From NCBI GenBank assembly GCA_020632915.1, contig JACKEP010000043.1:1-15775 (forward strand): a stretch of DNA of 15,775 nt, read 5' to 3'. Source of the stretch: Alphaproteobacteria bacterium. GTDB taxonomy: Bacteria > Myxococcota_A > UBA796 > GCA-2862545. Under the pieces are notes generated by a model, which was given only the letters and a program-made list of their open reading frames with translations, was not told the DNA's origin and ran no database searches. The position numbers were made by a program, and so were the translations under genes. How positions within the stretch are numbered: position 1 is the stretch's first letter; each line of letters begins with the position of its first letter. This document shows positions 8,046 through 15,720 of this stretch, one piece after another.

Positions 8046-9215
8046 TCACGACCGCGACGCGGCGAACGCGCTCTCCAGGTCGGCCAGCAGATCGCCGACG
8101 TCCTCGATGCCCACCGACAGACGGATGAGGCCGTCCTCGATGCCACGGGCCCGCCGATCGGCCTCGGGCACGCTGGCGTGGGTCATGCTGGCCGGCAGCT
8201 CGATCAGGCTCTCGACGCCGCCGAGCGACTCGGCCAGCGTGAACAGGCGCGTGGACGCGCAGACCTTCTCGGCCCGGGCGAGGTCGGCGTCGAGCACGAA
8301 GCTGATCATGCCGCCGAAGCCCGACATCTGCCGCGAGGCGACCGCGTGGCCGGGATCGCCCTCCCACATCGGGTAGTGCACGCGCTTGACCTCGGGGTGG
8401 CGGACCAGCCAGTCGACCACCTGGCGGGCGTTGTCCTGGTGGCGGGCCATGCGCACCGCCAGCGTCTTGATGCCGCGCAGGACGAGGAAGGCGTCCCACG
8501 GCCCGCAGACGGCGCCGACCGCGTTCTGGATGAAGTGCATCCGCTCGCCGAGGGCGGCCGTGCGGGCGACGGCGACGCCGCCGACGACGTCGGAGTGGCC
8601 GTTGAGGTACTTCGTGGTGCTGTGGACCACGAGGTCGGCGCCGAGCGTGAGCGGGCGTTGAAACACCGGTGTGGCGAAGGTGTTGTCGACCGCGAGCAGC
8701 GCGCCCACCGCCTTGCAGCGCGCCGCGATCGCCGCGATGTCGGCCACCTTGAGCAGGGGGTTGGTGGGCGACTCGAGCCAGACGAGATCGGCGTCGGCCG
8801 GGATCGCGTCGTCGGCGGGCGTGCCGGTCAGGTCGACGAACGTGAACCGGAGGTTGCGGTGGGCCATCACCTTCGTGAACAGCCGGTAGGTGCCGCCGTA
8901 GACGTCGTCGCCGCAGATGACGTGGGCGCCGGGCGGGAGCAGGTGGAGCACCGCCTCGGTGGCTGCCAGGCCGCTGCCGAACGCGATGCCCTCCGCCCCC
9001 TCCTCGAGGGACGCGACGCAGCGCTCCAGCGCCTCGCGGGTGGGGTTCTGGGTGCGGCTGTACTCGTAGCCGGTGTGGCGGGCGGGCCAGGTCTGCGCGT
9101 AGGTGGAGGTCTGGAACACCGGCTGCATCACGGCGCCAGTGACCGGCTCGTGGTGTTGACCGCCGTGGATGGCGCGGGTGGCCAGCGCGTCGGGGCGCTC
9201 GTTCGACTCGGACAT
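8046..9215 (-). CDS. Cystathionine gamma-lyase / gamma-synthase (PLP enzyme)
   Basis: This 389-residue protein belongs to the Cys/Met-metabolism PLP family. GYEYSRTQNPTREALE (about 49-64) and FGSGLAATEA (79-88) bind cofactor and substrate, VDNTFATP carries the Asp that contacts the pyridine nitrogen (Asp177), and STTKYLNGHSDV holds the Schiff-base lysine (Lys202). The end SLGGVESLIELPASMTHASVP is very like eukaryotic cystathionine gamma-lyase. Gamma-synthase is hard to exclude by eye, but the adjoining cystathionine beta-synthase two bases upstream favours the lyase, which splits cystathionine to cysteine, 2-oxobutyrate and ammonia in reverse transsulfuration. Start ATG 9215 follows GGGAG seven bases upstream, inside the 3' end of cbs, so the two are tightly coupled. 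A symbol such as mccB or metB would depend on the activity. Confidence 0.88.
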   Translation of the reverse strand: MSESNERPDALATRAIHGGQHHEPVTGAVMQPVFQTSTYAQTWPARHTGYEYSRTQNPTREALERCVASLEEGAEGIAFGSGLAATEAVLHLLPPGAHVICGDDVYGGTYRLFTKVMAHRNLRFTFVDLTGTPADDAIPADADLVWLESPTNPLLKVADIAAIAARCKAVGALLAVDNTFATPVFQRPLTLGADLVVHSTTKYLNGHSDVVGGVAVARTAALGERMHFIQNAVGAVCGPWDAFLVLRGIKTLAVRMARHQDNARQVVDWLVRHPEVKRVHYPMWEGDPGHAVASRQMSGFGGMISFVLDADLARAEKVCASTRLFTLAESLGGVESLIELPASMTHASVPEADRRARGIEDGLIRLSVGIEDVGDLLADLESAFAASRS

Positions 9216-9217
9216 GG

Positions 9218-10606
9218 CTACGCTCCCGCGCCCGTGACGCGCGCGATGTGGTCGATGATGTCGATGCGGGACAGCACGCTCACCAGGGCGCTGTCGGCGT
9301 CGAAGACGAGGGCGATCTTGACCTTGCGGAGCAGGTCGGTGACGACGGCGACCTCGGTGTCGAGATCGACGACGCAGTAGTTGTTGTCGGCGAGATCGCC
9401 GGCGGTCTGCCCCACCGACGGGCCGGTCTTGAGCGCCTCCTCCAGGAGCCGCTTCTCGTGGAGGACGCCCACGATCCGGCCGTCGCGCAGCACCGGCAGC
9501 TGGCTGATGCCGTGCAGGCGCATGAGCCCGATGGCCTCGGACACGCCCACCCGGTCGGACACCGTGATCGGGGGGTGGGTGTCGAGGGCGGCGAGGACGT
9601 CGCCGACGGTGCCCAGGCGCGCCTGGGGCTCGAGGTAGCCGTTCTCCTCCATCCAGGCGTCGTTGTAGATCTTGGACATGTAGCGGCTGCCGCTGTCGGG
9701 CAGCAGGATGACGACGTTCTTGCCCGCGACGTCGTGGTTGGCGAGCCACTTGACGGCACCGGCGACGGCGGCGCCGCAGGATCCGCCGACGAACAGGCCT
9801 TCCTCGCGGCAGAGGCGCCGCGTCATCTGGAAGCACTCCTTGTCGTTGACCCGCACCACGTCGTCGATGTGGGTGAAGTCGATGGTGGAGGGGATGAAGT
9901 CCTCGCCGATGCCCTCGAGCACGTAGCTGAAGGCCTCCGTCATCCGACCGGTCTTGAAGAAGTCGTAGTAGATCGACCCCACCGGATCGACGCCGACGAT
10001 CTGCACGTCGGGGTTCTTCTCCTTGAGGTAGCGACCCACGCCCGAGACCGTGCCGCCGGTGCCGAGGCCGGCGATGAACACGTCGATCTTGCCGTCGAAC
10101 TGCGCGTGGAGCTCGGGGCCCGTGGTGCGGTAGTGGGCCTCGGGGTTCGACGGGTTGTGGTACTGGTTGGCGTAGAACGCGCCCGGGGTCTCGTCGGCGA
10201 GGCGACGGCTGACCTTGTAGTAGGAGCGGGGGTCGTCGGGCTCGACGTTGGTGGGCGTGACGACCACCTTGGCGCCATAGGCCCGCAGGGCGGAGCGCTT
10301 CTCCTCGGACTGCTTGTCGGGCAGCACGAACACGGTCTTGTAGCCGCGGACGGCGGCCACCATGGCGAGGCCGGCCCCCGTGTTGCCGCTCGTGGCCTCG
10401 ACGATCGTGGCGCCCGGCTTGAGCAGGCCCTCGGCCTCGGCGTCGTCGACGATCTGGGTGGCGATGCGATCCTTGACGGAGCCGCCGGGGTTCATGAACT
10501 CCAGCTTGGCGTAGACGTTGGCCTTGAGCCCCTGGGTGACCTTGTGCAGGCGTACGCAGGGGGTGTTGCCGATCGCGTCGGTGACGTGGTCGTAGACGAG
10601 GTGCAC
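9218..10606 (-). CDS. cbs: Cystathionine beta-synthase with C-terminal CBS-domain pair
   Basis: This 462-residue PLP enzyme should condense homocysteine with serine (or an activated serine) to cystathionine. DAIGNTPCVRL (10-20), the Schiff-base lysine in NPGGSVKDR (Lys45), the asparagine loop ATSGNTGAG (71-79), the phosphate loop GTGGTVSGVG (182-191) and LLPDSGSRYMSK (301-312) form the catalytic core. Two CBS domains follow (about 335-392 and 398-457), as in full-length eukaryotic-type CBS, and could bind adenosyl compounds. The heme-binding N-terminus of the animal enzyme is absent. GTG 10606 is preferred because GGAGG (10615-10611) lies four bases upstream; ATG 10627 adds seven residues and has no site. 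The gene heads the five-gene run and is followed two bases later by the gamma-lyase gene. The CBS pair argues against a plain cysteine synthase. Confidence 0.92.
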   Translation of the reverse strand: MHLVYDHVTDAIGNTPCVRLHKVTQGLKANVYAKLEFMNPGGSVKDRIATQIVDDAEAEGLLKPGATIVEATSGNTGAGLAMVAAVRGYKTVFVLPDKQSEEKRSALRAYGAKVVVTPTNVEPDDPRSYYKVSRRLADETPGAFYANQYHNPSNPEAHYRTTGPELHAQFDGKIDVFIAGLGTGGTVSGVGRYLKEKNPDVQIVGVDPVGSIYYDFFKTGRMTEAFSYVLEGIGEDFIPSTIDFTHIDDVVRVNDKECFQMTRRLCREEGLFVGGSCGAAVAGAVKWLANHDVAGKNVVILLPDSGSRYMSKIYNDAWMEENGYLEPQARLGTVGDVLAALDTHPPITVSDRVGVSEAIGLMRLHGISQLPVLRDGRIVGVLHEKRLLEEALKTGPSVGQTAGDLADNNYCVVDLDTEVAVVTDLLRKVKIALVFDADSALVSVLSRIDIIDHIARVTGAGA

Positions 10607-10756
10607 GGGGCCTCCGGCAGGGTGCATGGACCGCTGGGCGGTGGTCGGGCGGTCGGGCCGCCGCGGCCGAGGATGGGGTCGGGCTATCGCTCCGCACGAC
10701 CGACCGGCAACCTGCCGTGCTAGGGTCGCGCCGTCGCAGGTGGGAGTGGAGGAGGC
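10607..10756. promoter_or_regulatory. Divergent promoter region between cbs and the ALDH-fold gene
   Basis: This 150-bp gap between two divergent starts should hold promoters for both. On the plus strand TGCTAGGGT (10718-10726) looks like an extended -10. On the minus strand nothing better than weak AT-containing hexamers such as GATAGC (in the complement of 10681-10690) was seen. I see no SAM or other riboswitch fold by eye, although cbs might have been a candidate for one. Confidence 0.4.
10718..10726 (+). promoter_or_regulatory. Possible extended -10 element for the ALDH-fold gene
   Basis: TGCTAGGGT fits TGnTAnnnT, 30 bases before the GTG start. It is almost the same as the string upstream of the lipoprotein cluster (TGCTATGGT at 2481-2489). 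No -35 hexamer is clear. Confidence 0.35.
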
Positions 10757-12289
10757 GTGGTGGACATCGAGTCCAGGCTGCTTCGACGCGGGGACTACAT
10801 CTGGGGCTCGTTCGTCCGCCCCCCCGTCGTCGACGGCTACATCGTCGCCGTCAACCCCGGCGACCGCACCGACGTCCTCGGGCGCTTCGCGTTCGCCACC
10901 AGCTCGGTCGACGATGCCGTGGGCGCGGCGCTCGAGGGGGCACCGGCCTGGCGCGAGGTGACCGTCGACGACCGCGCCGACGTGATCCGTCGCTTCGGCG
11001 AGGTGATCGAGGAGATCGCCGACGACCTCGCCCGCCTCGTCACCCGCGAGACGGGCAAGCCACTCTGGGAGGCCCGGGCCGAGGCGGCCGCTGCGGCCCG
11101 CGCGGCGCGGCTCGTCGCCGCGGAGGGCGTCGCCGGCCTGCAGCCCCACATCGTGCGGGACGACACGGCCTGGAGCGAGCGGCGCCCGCTCGGCGTGGTG
11201 GCCGTGATCACCCCGTTCACCTACCCGCTGCTCGTGCCCGTGCTCCACGTCGCCGCCGCCCTGCTCGCCGGCAACACGGTGGTGTTCAAGCCGTCCAAGT
11301 TCACCCCGGGTGTGGGCCAGGCCGTCGCCGAGCTGCTCGACCGCTGCCGCCTGCCGCGCGGGGCGTTCAACATGGTGCAGGGCAACGGCGCCGTCGTCGG
11401 CGCCCGGCTGGCGAGCCATCCTGGCATCGACGGCCTCGTGTTCGTCGGTTCCCACACCACGGCGTCGAAGGTGCGCAAGGCCACGGCCGATCGCCCCGAG
11501 CTGCCGGTGTTCTTCCAGTGCGGGGGCAAGAGCACGGCCATCGTGCTGCCCGACGCCGATCTCGAGCTGTCGGCCTACGAGATCGCCGTGAGCGCGTTCG
11601 CCACCGCCGGGCAGCGCCACGACGCCGCCGCCCGGGTGCTCGTCGCCCGCGAGCGGTTCGACGTGTTCTGCGAGCGCCTCATCGCCCGCACCGAGGAGCT
11701 CAAGGTCGGGTACGGCTTCGACCCGGGCGTGTTCATGGGCCCGATGATCTCCGACGCCCACCGCAAGCGCTACCGCACCTGGCAGTCCGATCTGCTGGGC
11801 ATGGGGCACACGCCGATCCTGGAGGGCGGCAACACCGACGTCATGGGCCACCGCGGCTACTACGTGCGCCCGTCGCTGTACTGGATCACGCGCGACGCCG
11901 TGCTCGACGCCGAGCCTCCGGGTCCGGTGCTGCAGGTCTACTGCGTCAACGACATCGACCACGCGGTGTCGGTGCACCAGCGCCTGGCCTACCGGGTGAG
12001 CACGTCGCTGTTCACCGGCGACGAGGGCGCGGCCAGCGCGCTCGCCCAGCGGCTCGACACGGGCGCGGTCTACGTCAACCGGGGCACGTCGGCGACGTCG
12101 CTGCGCCTGCCGGCGGTGGGGCGCGGCCGGTCCACGAACGCCTCGCCGGCGGCGGTCGAGCTCGTGCGGGCGCTGTCGGTGCCCCAGGCCCTGCTCTACG
12201 ACCGTCGCCCCTACGACGGCTCGCGCTTCGTGCCCGGTGCCGGCGCGCTGCCCGGTGGGGCCGAAGACAGGCGGGGCGAGGCGGGCTGA
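10757..12289 (+). CDS. Aldehyde-dehydrogenase-fold protein lacking the catalytic residues
   Basis: This 510-residue protein has the whole NAD(P)-dependent aldehyde dehydrogenase fold. Cofactor-site residues are kept: VVFKPSK with Lys178, FVGSHT with Gly231/Ser232, and EPPGPV with Glu386. The catalytic residues of the superfamily are all changed. The asparagine of PWNFPL is Thr155 (PFTYPL), the general-base glutamate of ELGGK is Gln254 (FFQCGGKS), and the nucleophilic cysteine of GQRC is His288 (GQRHDAA). Spacings match human ALDH2 (N169, E268, C302) exactly, 99 and 34 residues, so this is not an alignment slip. It may be a pseudoenzyme, a nucleotide sensor, or an enzyme of altered chemistry. 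GTG 10757 (or 10760) follows the strong GGAGGAGG at 10748-10755. The 3' end overlaps the histidine-kinase gene by 79 bp. AstD-like or other ALDH subfamilies cannot be separated by eye. Confidence 0.85.
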   Translation: MVDIESRLLRRGDYIWGSFVRPPVVDGYIVAVNPGDRTDVLGRFAFATSSVDDAVGAALEGAPAWREVTVDDRADVIRRFGEVIEEIADDLARLVTRETGKPLWEARAEAAAAARAARLVAAEGVAGLQPHIVRDDTAWSERRPLGVVAVITPFTYPLLVPVLHVAAALLAGNTVVFKPSKFTPGVGQAVAELLDRCRLPRGAFNMVQGNGAVVGARLASHPGIDGLVFVGSHTTASKVRKATADRPELPVFFQCGGKSTAIVLPDADLELSAYEIAVSAFATAGQRHDAAARVLVARERFDVFCERLIARTEELKVGYGFDPGVFMGPMISDAHRKRYRTWQSDLLGMGHTPILEGGNTDVMGHRGYYVRPSLYWITRDAVLDAEPPGPVLQVYCVNDIDHAVSVHQRLAYRVSTSLFTGDEGAASALAQRLDTGAVYVNRGTSATSLRLPAVGRGRSTNASPAAVELVRALSVPQALLYDRRPYDGSRFVPGAGALPGGAEDRRGEAG

Positions 12290-14334
12290 TCCGCGGCGGG
12301 CAGCGCCACGGTGAACGCCGTGCCCTCGCCGGGCGTCGAGCGGACGGACAGCTGGCCGCGGTGGGCGTCGACGATCGACCGGCAGATCGCGAGGCCGAGC
12401 CCGGTGCCGGCGGCCTTGGTGGTGAAGAACGGGGTGAACAGCTGGTCGACCACCTCGGCGGGCATGCCGGGGCCGTCGTCGCTGACCACGACGCGGGCCG
12501 TCAGCCGTCCGTCCAGCGCGCGCCCGCTGCCGGTGGCCACGACGACGCGGCCGCGCGCGCCGACGGCGTCCACGGCGTTGCGGACGAGGTTGAGGAGCAC
12601 CTGTTCGAGCCGGTTGGCGTCGCCGAGCACCACGGGCGTGTCGTCGGCGGCCTGCACGGTGACCGTGACCTCGCGGGGCAGGCCGGCGGCCCGCACGACG
12701 CTCGCGGCGTGGGTGGCCACCTGTTCGAGGTGGACCGGGGTGGTCGGCGCCTGACCCGGGCGGGCCACGACCAGGAAGTCGCTCACCACCCGGTCGAGGC
12801 GATCGGACTCGTGGACGATGATGCCGAGCATCTCCGCCGCGTCGCCGGAGAGCTGCTCCGACTCGAGGATCTGGGCGGCGCCCTTGAGCCCGGCGAGCGG
12901 GTTGCGGACCTCGTGGGCGAGGCCGGCGGACATGGCGCCGAGCGCGGCGAGCCGTCGCTCCTCGGCCACGGTGCGGAAGCGCTCGATCTGGCCGAGTGCG
13001 AGCGCGACGCGGTCGGCGAGGTCGGCGAGGTGGCGCCGCTCGTCGGGGGAGACGCCGTCCGTGCCGGCGGCCGCCGCGAGGCTGATCCAGCCGAGCCACG
13101 TGTCGGATCGCCGGAGCGGCAGCACCAGCTCGGCGCCCTGCGCCTCGAACCACGCGAGCCGGGCGCCGACCACACCGCCCGGCTCCAGCCAGCGCGCGAC
13201 GGCGTCGGACGGCAGCTCGGGGGGCGGATCGGCGGCGCGGATGTGGGGGGAGGGGCCGGCGAGCGCGCTGCAGACGAACGTGCTGCGTCCGGGCTCGACG
13301 AGCCAGACGCTGACGTGCTCGAAGCGCCCCGACGTGTGCAGCCCGTGGGCGACGGTCTGCGCGAGCGTGCCGGCGTCGATGCGGCGCGGCAGCTCGTCGG
13401 CCAGATCGTCGAGCGCTGCGGCGAGCGCCTCGCCGGGCGGGTTGAGCACCCGGCCCCACACCTGCTCCAGGCGGGTCCGGCTGCTGGAGTAGACCGACAG
13501 GAACACGGCGGAGACGAGGAACAGCAGGAACGACGAGTGCAGCGGGAAGCGCGTGAGCGCCACCCACACCAGCGTGAGGGTGTGGGCGAGCACCAGCAGC
13601 GCGGCCGCAGCGCTCACCGTCGCCATGCGCGCGGCCAGCTCCCGGAGCGCCGCCAGCCGGTGCGCGAGGAGGGCGTGGTAGAGCATGTAGGCGGTGAACG
13701 CCGCGAACAGGGCACTGAGCGGCGGCATGGCGCCGTGCAGCGCGAGGCCGCGGTCGAAGAACGGCAGCGTGGCGGGGTCGATGACGGGCTGGGTGGTGCG
13801 CACCACCCACTCCAGCAGCGCCAGTCCCGTGCCGGTGCCGATCACCGTCGCCAGCCAGCGCATGCGGGTGCGCACGGTGGGCAGCGACGTGTGGCGTGCG
13901 AGCTGCACCAGCAGGGCCACACACGCGACCAGCACCCCGAAGGCCCAGGTGCCCGCGACGACCTCGGGGGGCGACGACCGCGGCAGCCCGCTGCCCCACC
14001 ACACCGCGTGCGCGATGGTGGCGACCACGCCCACCGTCCACGACGCCGCCACCAGGCGCTGCCCGGCCGACGACGGACCGCCGTTGCGGTGGAAGTACAC
14101 GTCCAGGCAGTGCCACAGGGCCGCCGGCGCCACCGTGCCCGCGAGGGTCCACACCCCGCGCAGCCAGGCGAGCCCGGGCAGGAACGACAGCGCGAACGAC
14201 AGGTGGGCCAGGGCCACCGACCAGCCGAGGCCGAGGAACGCGCGGCGTGCGGGGGCGTCGCGGTCGAGGAGCCACGCGCGGGTGGCCAGGGCCGCGGCCA
14301 GCGCCGCCGAGAGGGAGTAGATCGCCGCCGTCAT
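12211..14334 (-). CDS. Membrane-bound orphan sensor histidine kinase (NtrB-like catalytic core)
   Basis: This 707-residue sensor kinase has about eight membrane helices in the first 285 residues and no large periplasmic domain. A GAF-like region (about 310-450) follows, then a dimerisation/phosphotransfer segment with the phosphoacceptor His474 in GLAHEVRNPLAG. The ATPase domain has an N-box (NRLEQVLLNLVRNAVDA, 574-590), DDGPGMP (619-625), FTPFFTTK (633-640) and GTGLGLA (643-649). All key residues are present, so it should be active. The multi-helix plus GAF layout resembles PrsK-type kinases of exosortase systems, but no such genes are near. No response regulator lies in the window, so its target is unknown. 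The start ATG 14334 lacks a good Shine-Dalgarno; selA diverges 45 bp away. The proline-rich tail (about 680-707) lies in the overlap with the ALDH-fold gene. Confidence 0.88.
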   Translation of the reverse strand: MTAAIYSLSAALAAALATRAWLLDRDAPARRAFLGLGWSVALAHLSFALSFLPGLAWLRGVWTLAGTVAPAALWHCLDVYFHRNGGPSSAGQRLVAASWTVGVVATIAHAVWWGSGLPRSSPPEVVAGTWAFGVLVACVALLVQLARHTSLPTVRTRMRWLATVIGTGTGLALLEWVVRTTQPVIDPATLPFFDRGLALHGAMPPLSALFAAFTAYMLYHALLAHRLAALRELAARMATVSAAAALLVLAHTLTLVWVALTRFPLHSSFLLFLVSAVFLSVYSSSRTRLEQVWGRVLNPPGEALAAALDDLADELPRRIDAGTLAQTVAHGLHTSGRFEHVSVWLVEPGRSTFVCSALAGPSPHIRAADPPPELPSDAVARWLEPGGVVGARLAWFEAQGAELVLPLRRSDTWLGWISLAAAAGTDGVSPDERRHLADLADRVALALGQIERFRTVAEERRLAALGAMSAGLAHEVRNPLAGLKGAAQILESEQLSGDAAEMLGIIVHESDRLDRVVSDFLVVARPGQAPTTPVHLEQVATHAASVVRAAGLPREVTVTVQAADDTPVVLGDANRLEQVLLNLVRNAVDAVGARGRVVVATGSGRALDGRLTARVVVSDDGPGMPAEVVDQLFTPFFTTKAAGTGLGLAICRSIVDAHRGQLSVRSTPGEGTAFTVALPAADQPASPRLSSAPPGSAPAPGTKREPS

Positions 14335-14379
14335 GCCGCCGGAGGTATCGTCGGCTACCCCCCCGGGCACGGAGGACGC
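14335..14379. promoter_or_regulatory. Short divergent region between the kinase gene and selA
   Basis: Only 45 bases separate the two starts, so any promoters must overlap each other or the coding ends. GGTATCGT (14344-14351) has a TATCGT that could be a -10 for selA, about 28 bases before its GTG. The strong GGAGG at 14371-14375 serves selA. Confidence 0.25.
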
Positions 14380-15711
14380 GTGGAGACCAGCGAGCGGCTG
14401 CGGGCCTTGCCTCGGGTGGACGCGGTGCTGGACGATGCCGCGCTCGCCGGCTGGCCGCGGCCGCTGGTGCGGGAGGTGGCGCGGGAGGTGCTCGACGCCA
14501 CGCGCGCCGCCATCCGACGGGGAGAGGCAGCGCCCGACGTCGTGGCGCACGTGGTGGAACGGCTCACGGCCCTGACCACGCCTGCGCTGCACCGGGTGAT
14601 CAACGCCACCGGCGTGGTCGTGCACACCAACCTCGGCCGCGCCCCATGGGCGCCCGAGGCGGTCGCGGCCGTCGCCGCGATCGCGGGCGGCTACACCAAC
14701 CTCGAGCTCCGTCTCGACGACGGCAGCCGCGGGGGCCGCCTCGACGGCGTCACCGAGCGGCTCTGCCGGCTCACGGGGGCGCAGGCCGCGCTCGTGGTCA
14801 ACAACGCGGCCGCTGCGGTGCTGCTGGCGCTGACGGCGCTGGCGCGCGACCGCGACGTCATCGTCAGCCGCGGTGAGCTGGTGGAGATCGGCGGCTCGTT
14901 CCGCGTGCCCGACGTGGTCGCCGCGGGTGGCGCGCGGCTGCGGGCCGTGGGCACCACCAACCGCACCCGGGCGTCCGACTACGCTGACGCCATCGAGGCC
15001 GACACCGCCGTCCTGCTCCGCGTCCACCCGTCCAACTTCCGGATGGAGGGCTTCGTCGCCGGCGTCGACACGCCCACGCTGGCGGCGCTGGCGCGCGAGC
15101 GCGGCCTCACGCTGGTCTACGACCTGGGCAGCGGTGCCCTGCGGGAGCGGGGCGACGAGCCGGACGTGCGCACGGCCGTCGCGCAAGGCGCCCACGTCGT
15201 CGCGTTCTCGGGAGACAAGCTCCTCGGGGGCCCGCAGGCGGGGCTGCTGGTCGGCGACGCGGACGTGATCCACCGCCTGCGGCGCCACCCGCTGTACCGG
15301 GCGTTGCGCGTGGACAAGGCCATCCTGGCGGCGCTGGACGCGACGCTGCTGCTGCACCTGCAGGGGCGCGCGACGCCCGTCGACGCGATGCTGGACGCCG
15401 ACCCCGAGGCGCTCGCGACGCGGGCCCAGGTGCTCGCCACCGGCCTTCGCGCTCGCGGCGCCGTCGTGAAGGTGGTGGCGCTGACGGGTGTGGTCGGCGG
15501 CGGAGCGCTCCCCGAGACCCCGGTGCCGTCCTCGGGCCTGGCGCTGACGGTCCGGTCGCCGGACGGGGCCGCCCGCGCGCTGCGCACGGGGCAGCCGGCG
15601 ATCGTGGCGCGCATCCACGACGATCGGCTGGTGCTCGACCTGCGCACCGTCGATCCTGCCGACGATCCGACGCTGGCCGCGCGGCTGGCGGCGGTCGTCG
15701 TGAGCGGGTAG
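14380..15711 (+). CDS. selA: L-seryl-tRNA(Sec) selenium transferase
   Basis: SelA converts seryl-tRNA(Sec) to selenocysteyl-tRNA(Sec) with selenophosphate, using PLP. The 443-residue protein is close to the usual length of about 460. INATGVVVHTNLGRAP (75-90), GYTNLELRLDDGSRGGR (104-120), VNNAAAAVLLAL (140-151), SRGELVEIGGSFRVPDV (163-179), VHPSNFRMEGF (215-225) and YDLGSGAL (247-254) are classic family blocks, and FSGDKLLGGPQAG holds the PLP lysine (Lys280). GTG 14380 follows GGAGG four bases upstream (14371-14375). The N-terminal domain seems complete, so this is probably a working bacterial SelA. The next gene starts nine bases after the stop and does not look like selB. No tRNA-Sec, selD or obvious selenoprotein is in the window. 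Confidence 0.95.
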   Translation: METSERLRALPRVDAVLDDAALAGWPRPLVREVAREVLDATRAAIRRGEAAPDVVAHVVERLTALTTPALHRVINATGVVVHTNLGRAPWAPEAVAAVAAIAGGYTNLELRLDDGSRGGRLDGVTERLCRLTGAQAALVVNNAAAAVLLALTALARDRDVIVSRGELVEIGGSFRVPDVVAAGGARLRAVGTTNRTRASDYADAIEADTAVLLRVHPSNFRMEGFVAGVDTPTLAALARERGLTLVYDLGSGALRERGDEPDVRTAVAQGAHVVAFSGDKLLGGPQAGLLVGDADVIHRLRRHPLYRALRVDKAILAALDATLLLHLQGRATPVDAMLDADPEALATRAQVLATGLRARGAVVKVVALTGVVGGGALPETPVPSSGLALTVRSPDGAARALRTGQPAIVARIHDDRLVLDLRTVDPADDPTLAARLAAVVVSG

Positions 15712-15720
15712 GGGCGGCCC

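Noticed and set aside
10607..10627. ATG start at 10627 for cystathionine beta-synthase
   Set aside because: It has no ribosome site upstream, and it would place the GGAGG at 10615-10611 inside the coding region; GTG 10606 sits four bases after that site.
11600..11640. Selenocysteine in place of the missing ALDH catalytic cysteine, given nearby selA
   Set aside because: The codon at the nucleophile position is CAC (His), not TGA, and no in-frame TGA occurs in the gene before its end.
10717..14379. A very long plus-strand open frame running in from upstream of selA across the kinase gene
   Set aside because: It is antisense to a clear histidine kinase, has Arg/Gly/Ala-rich composition, and is open only because stops are rare at this GC content. 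Only the part from 14380, with its own ribosome site, is a gene.
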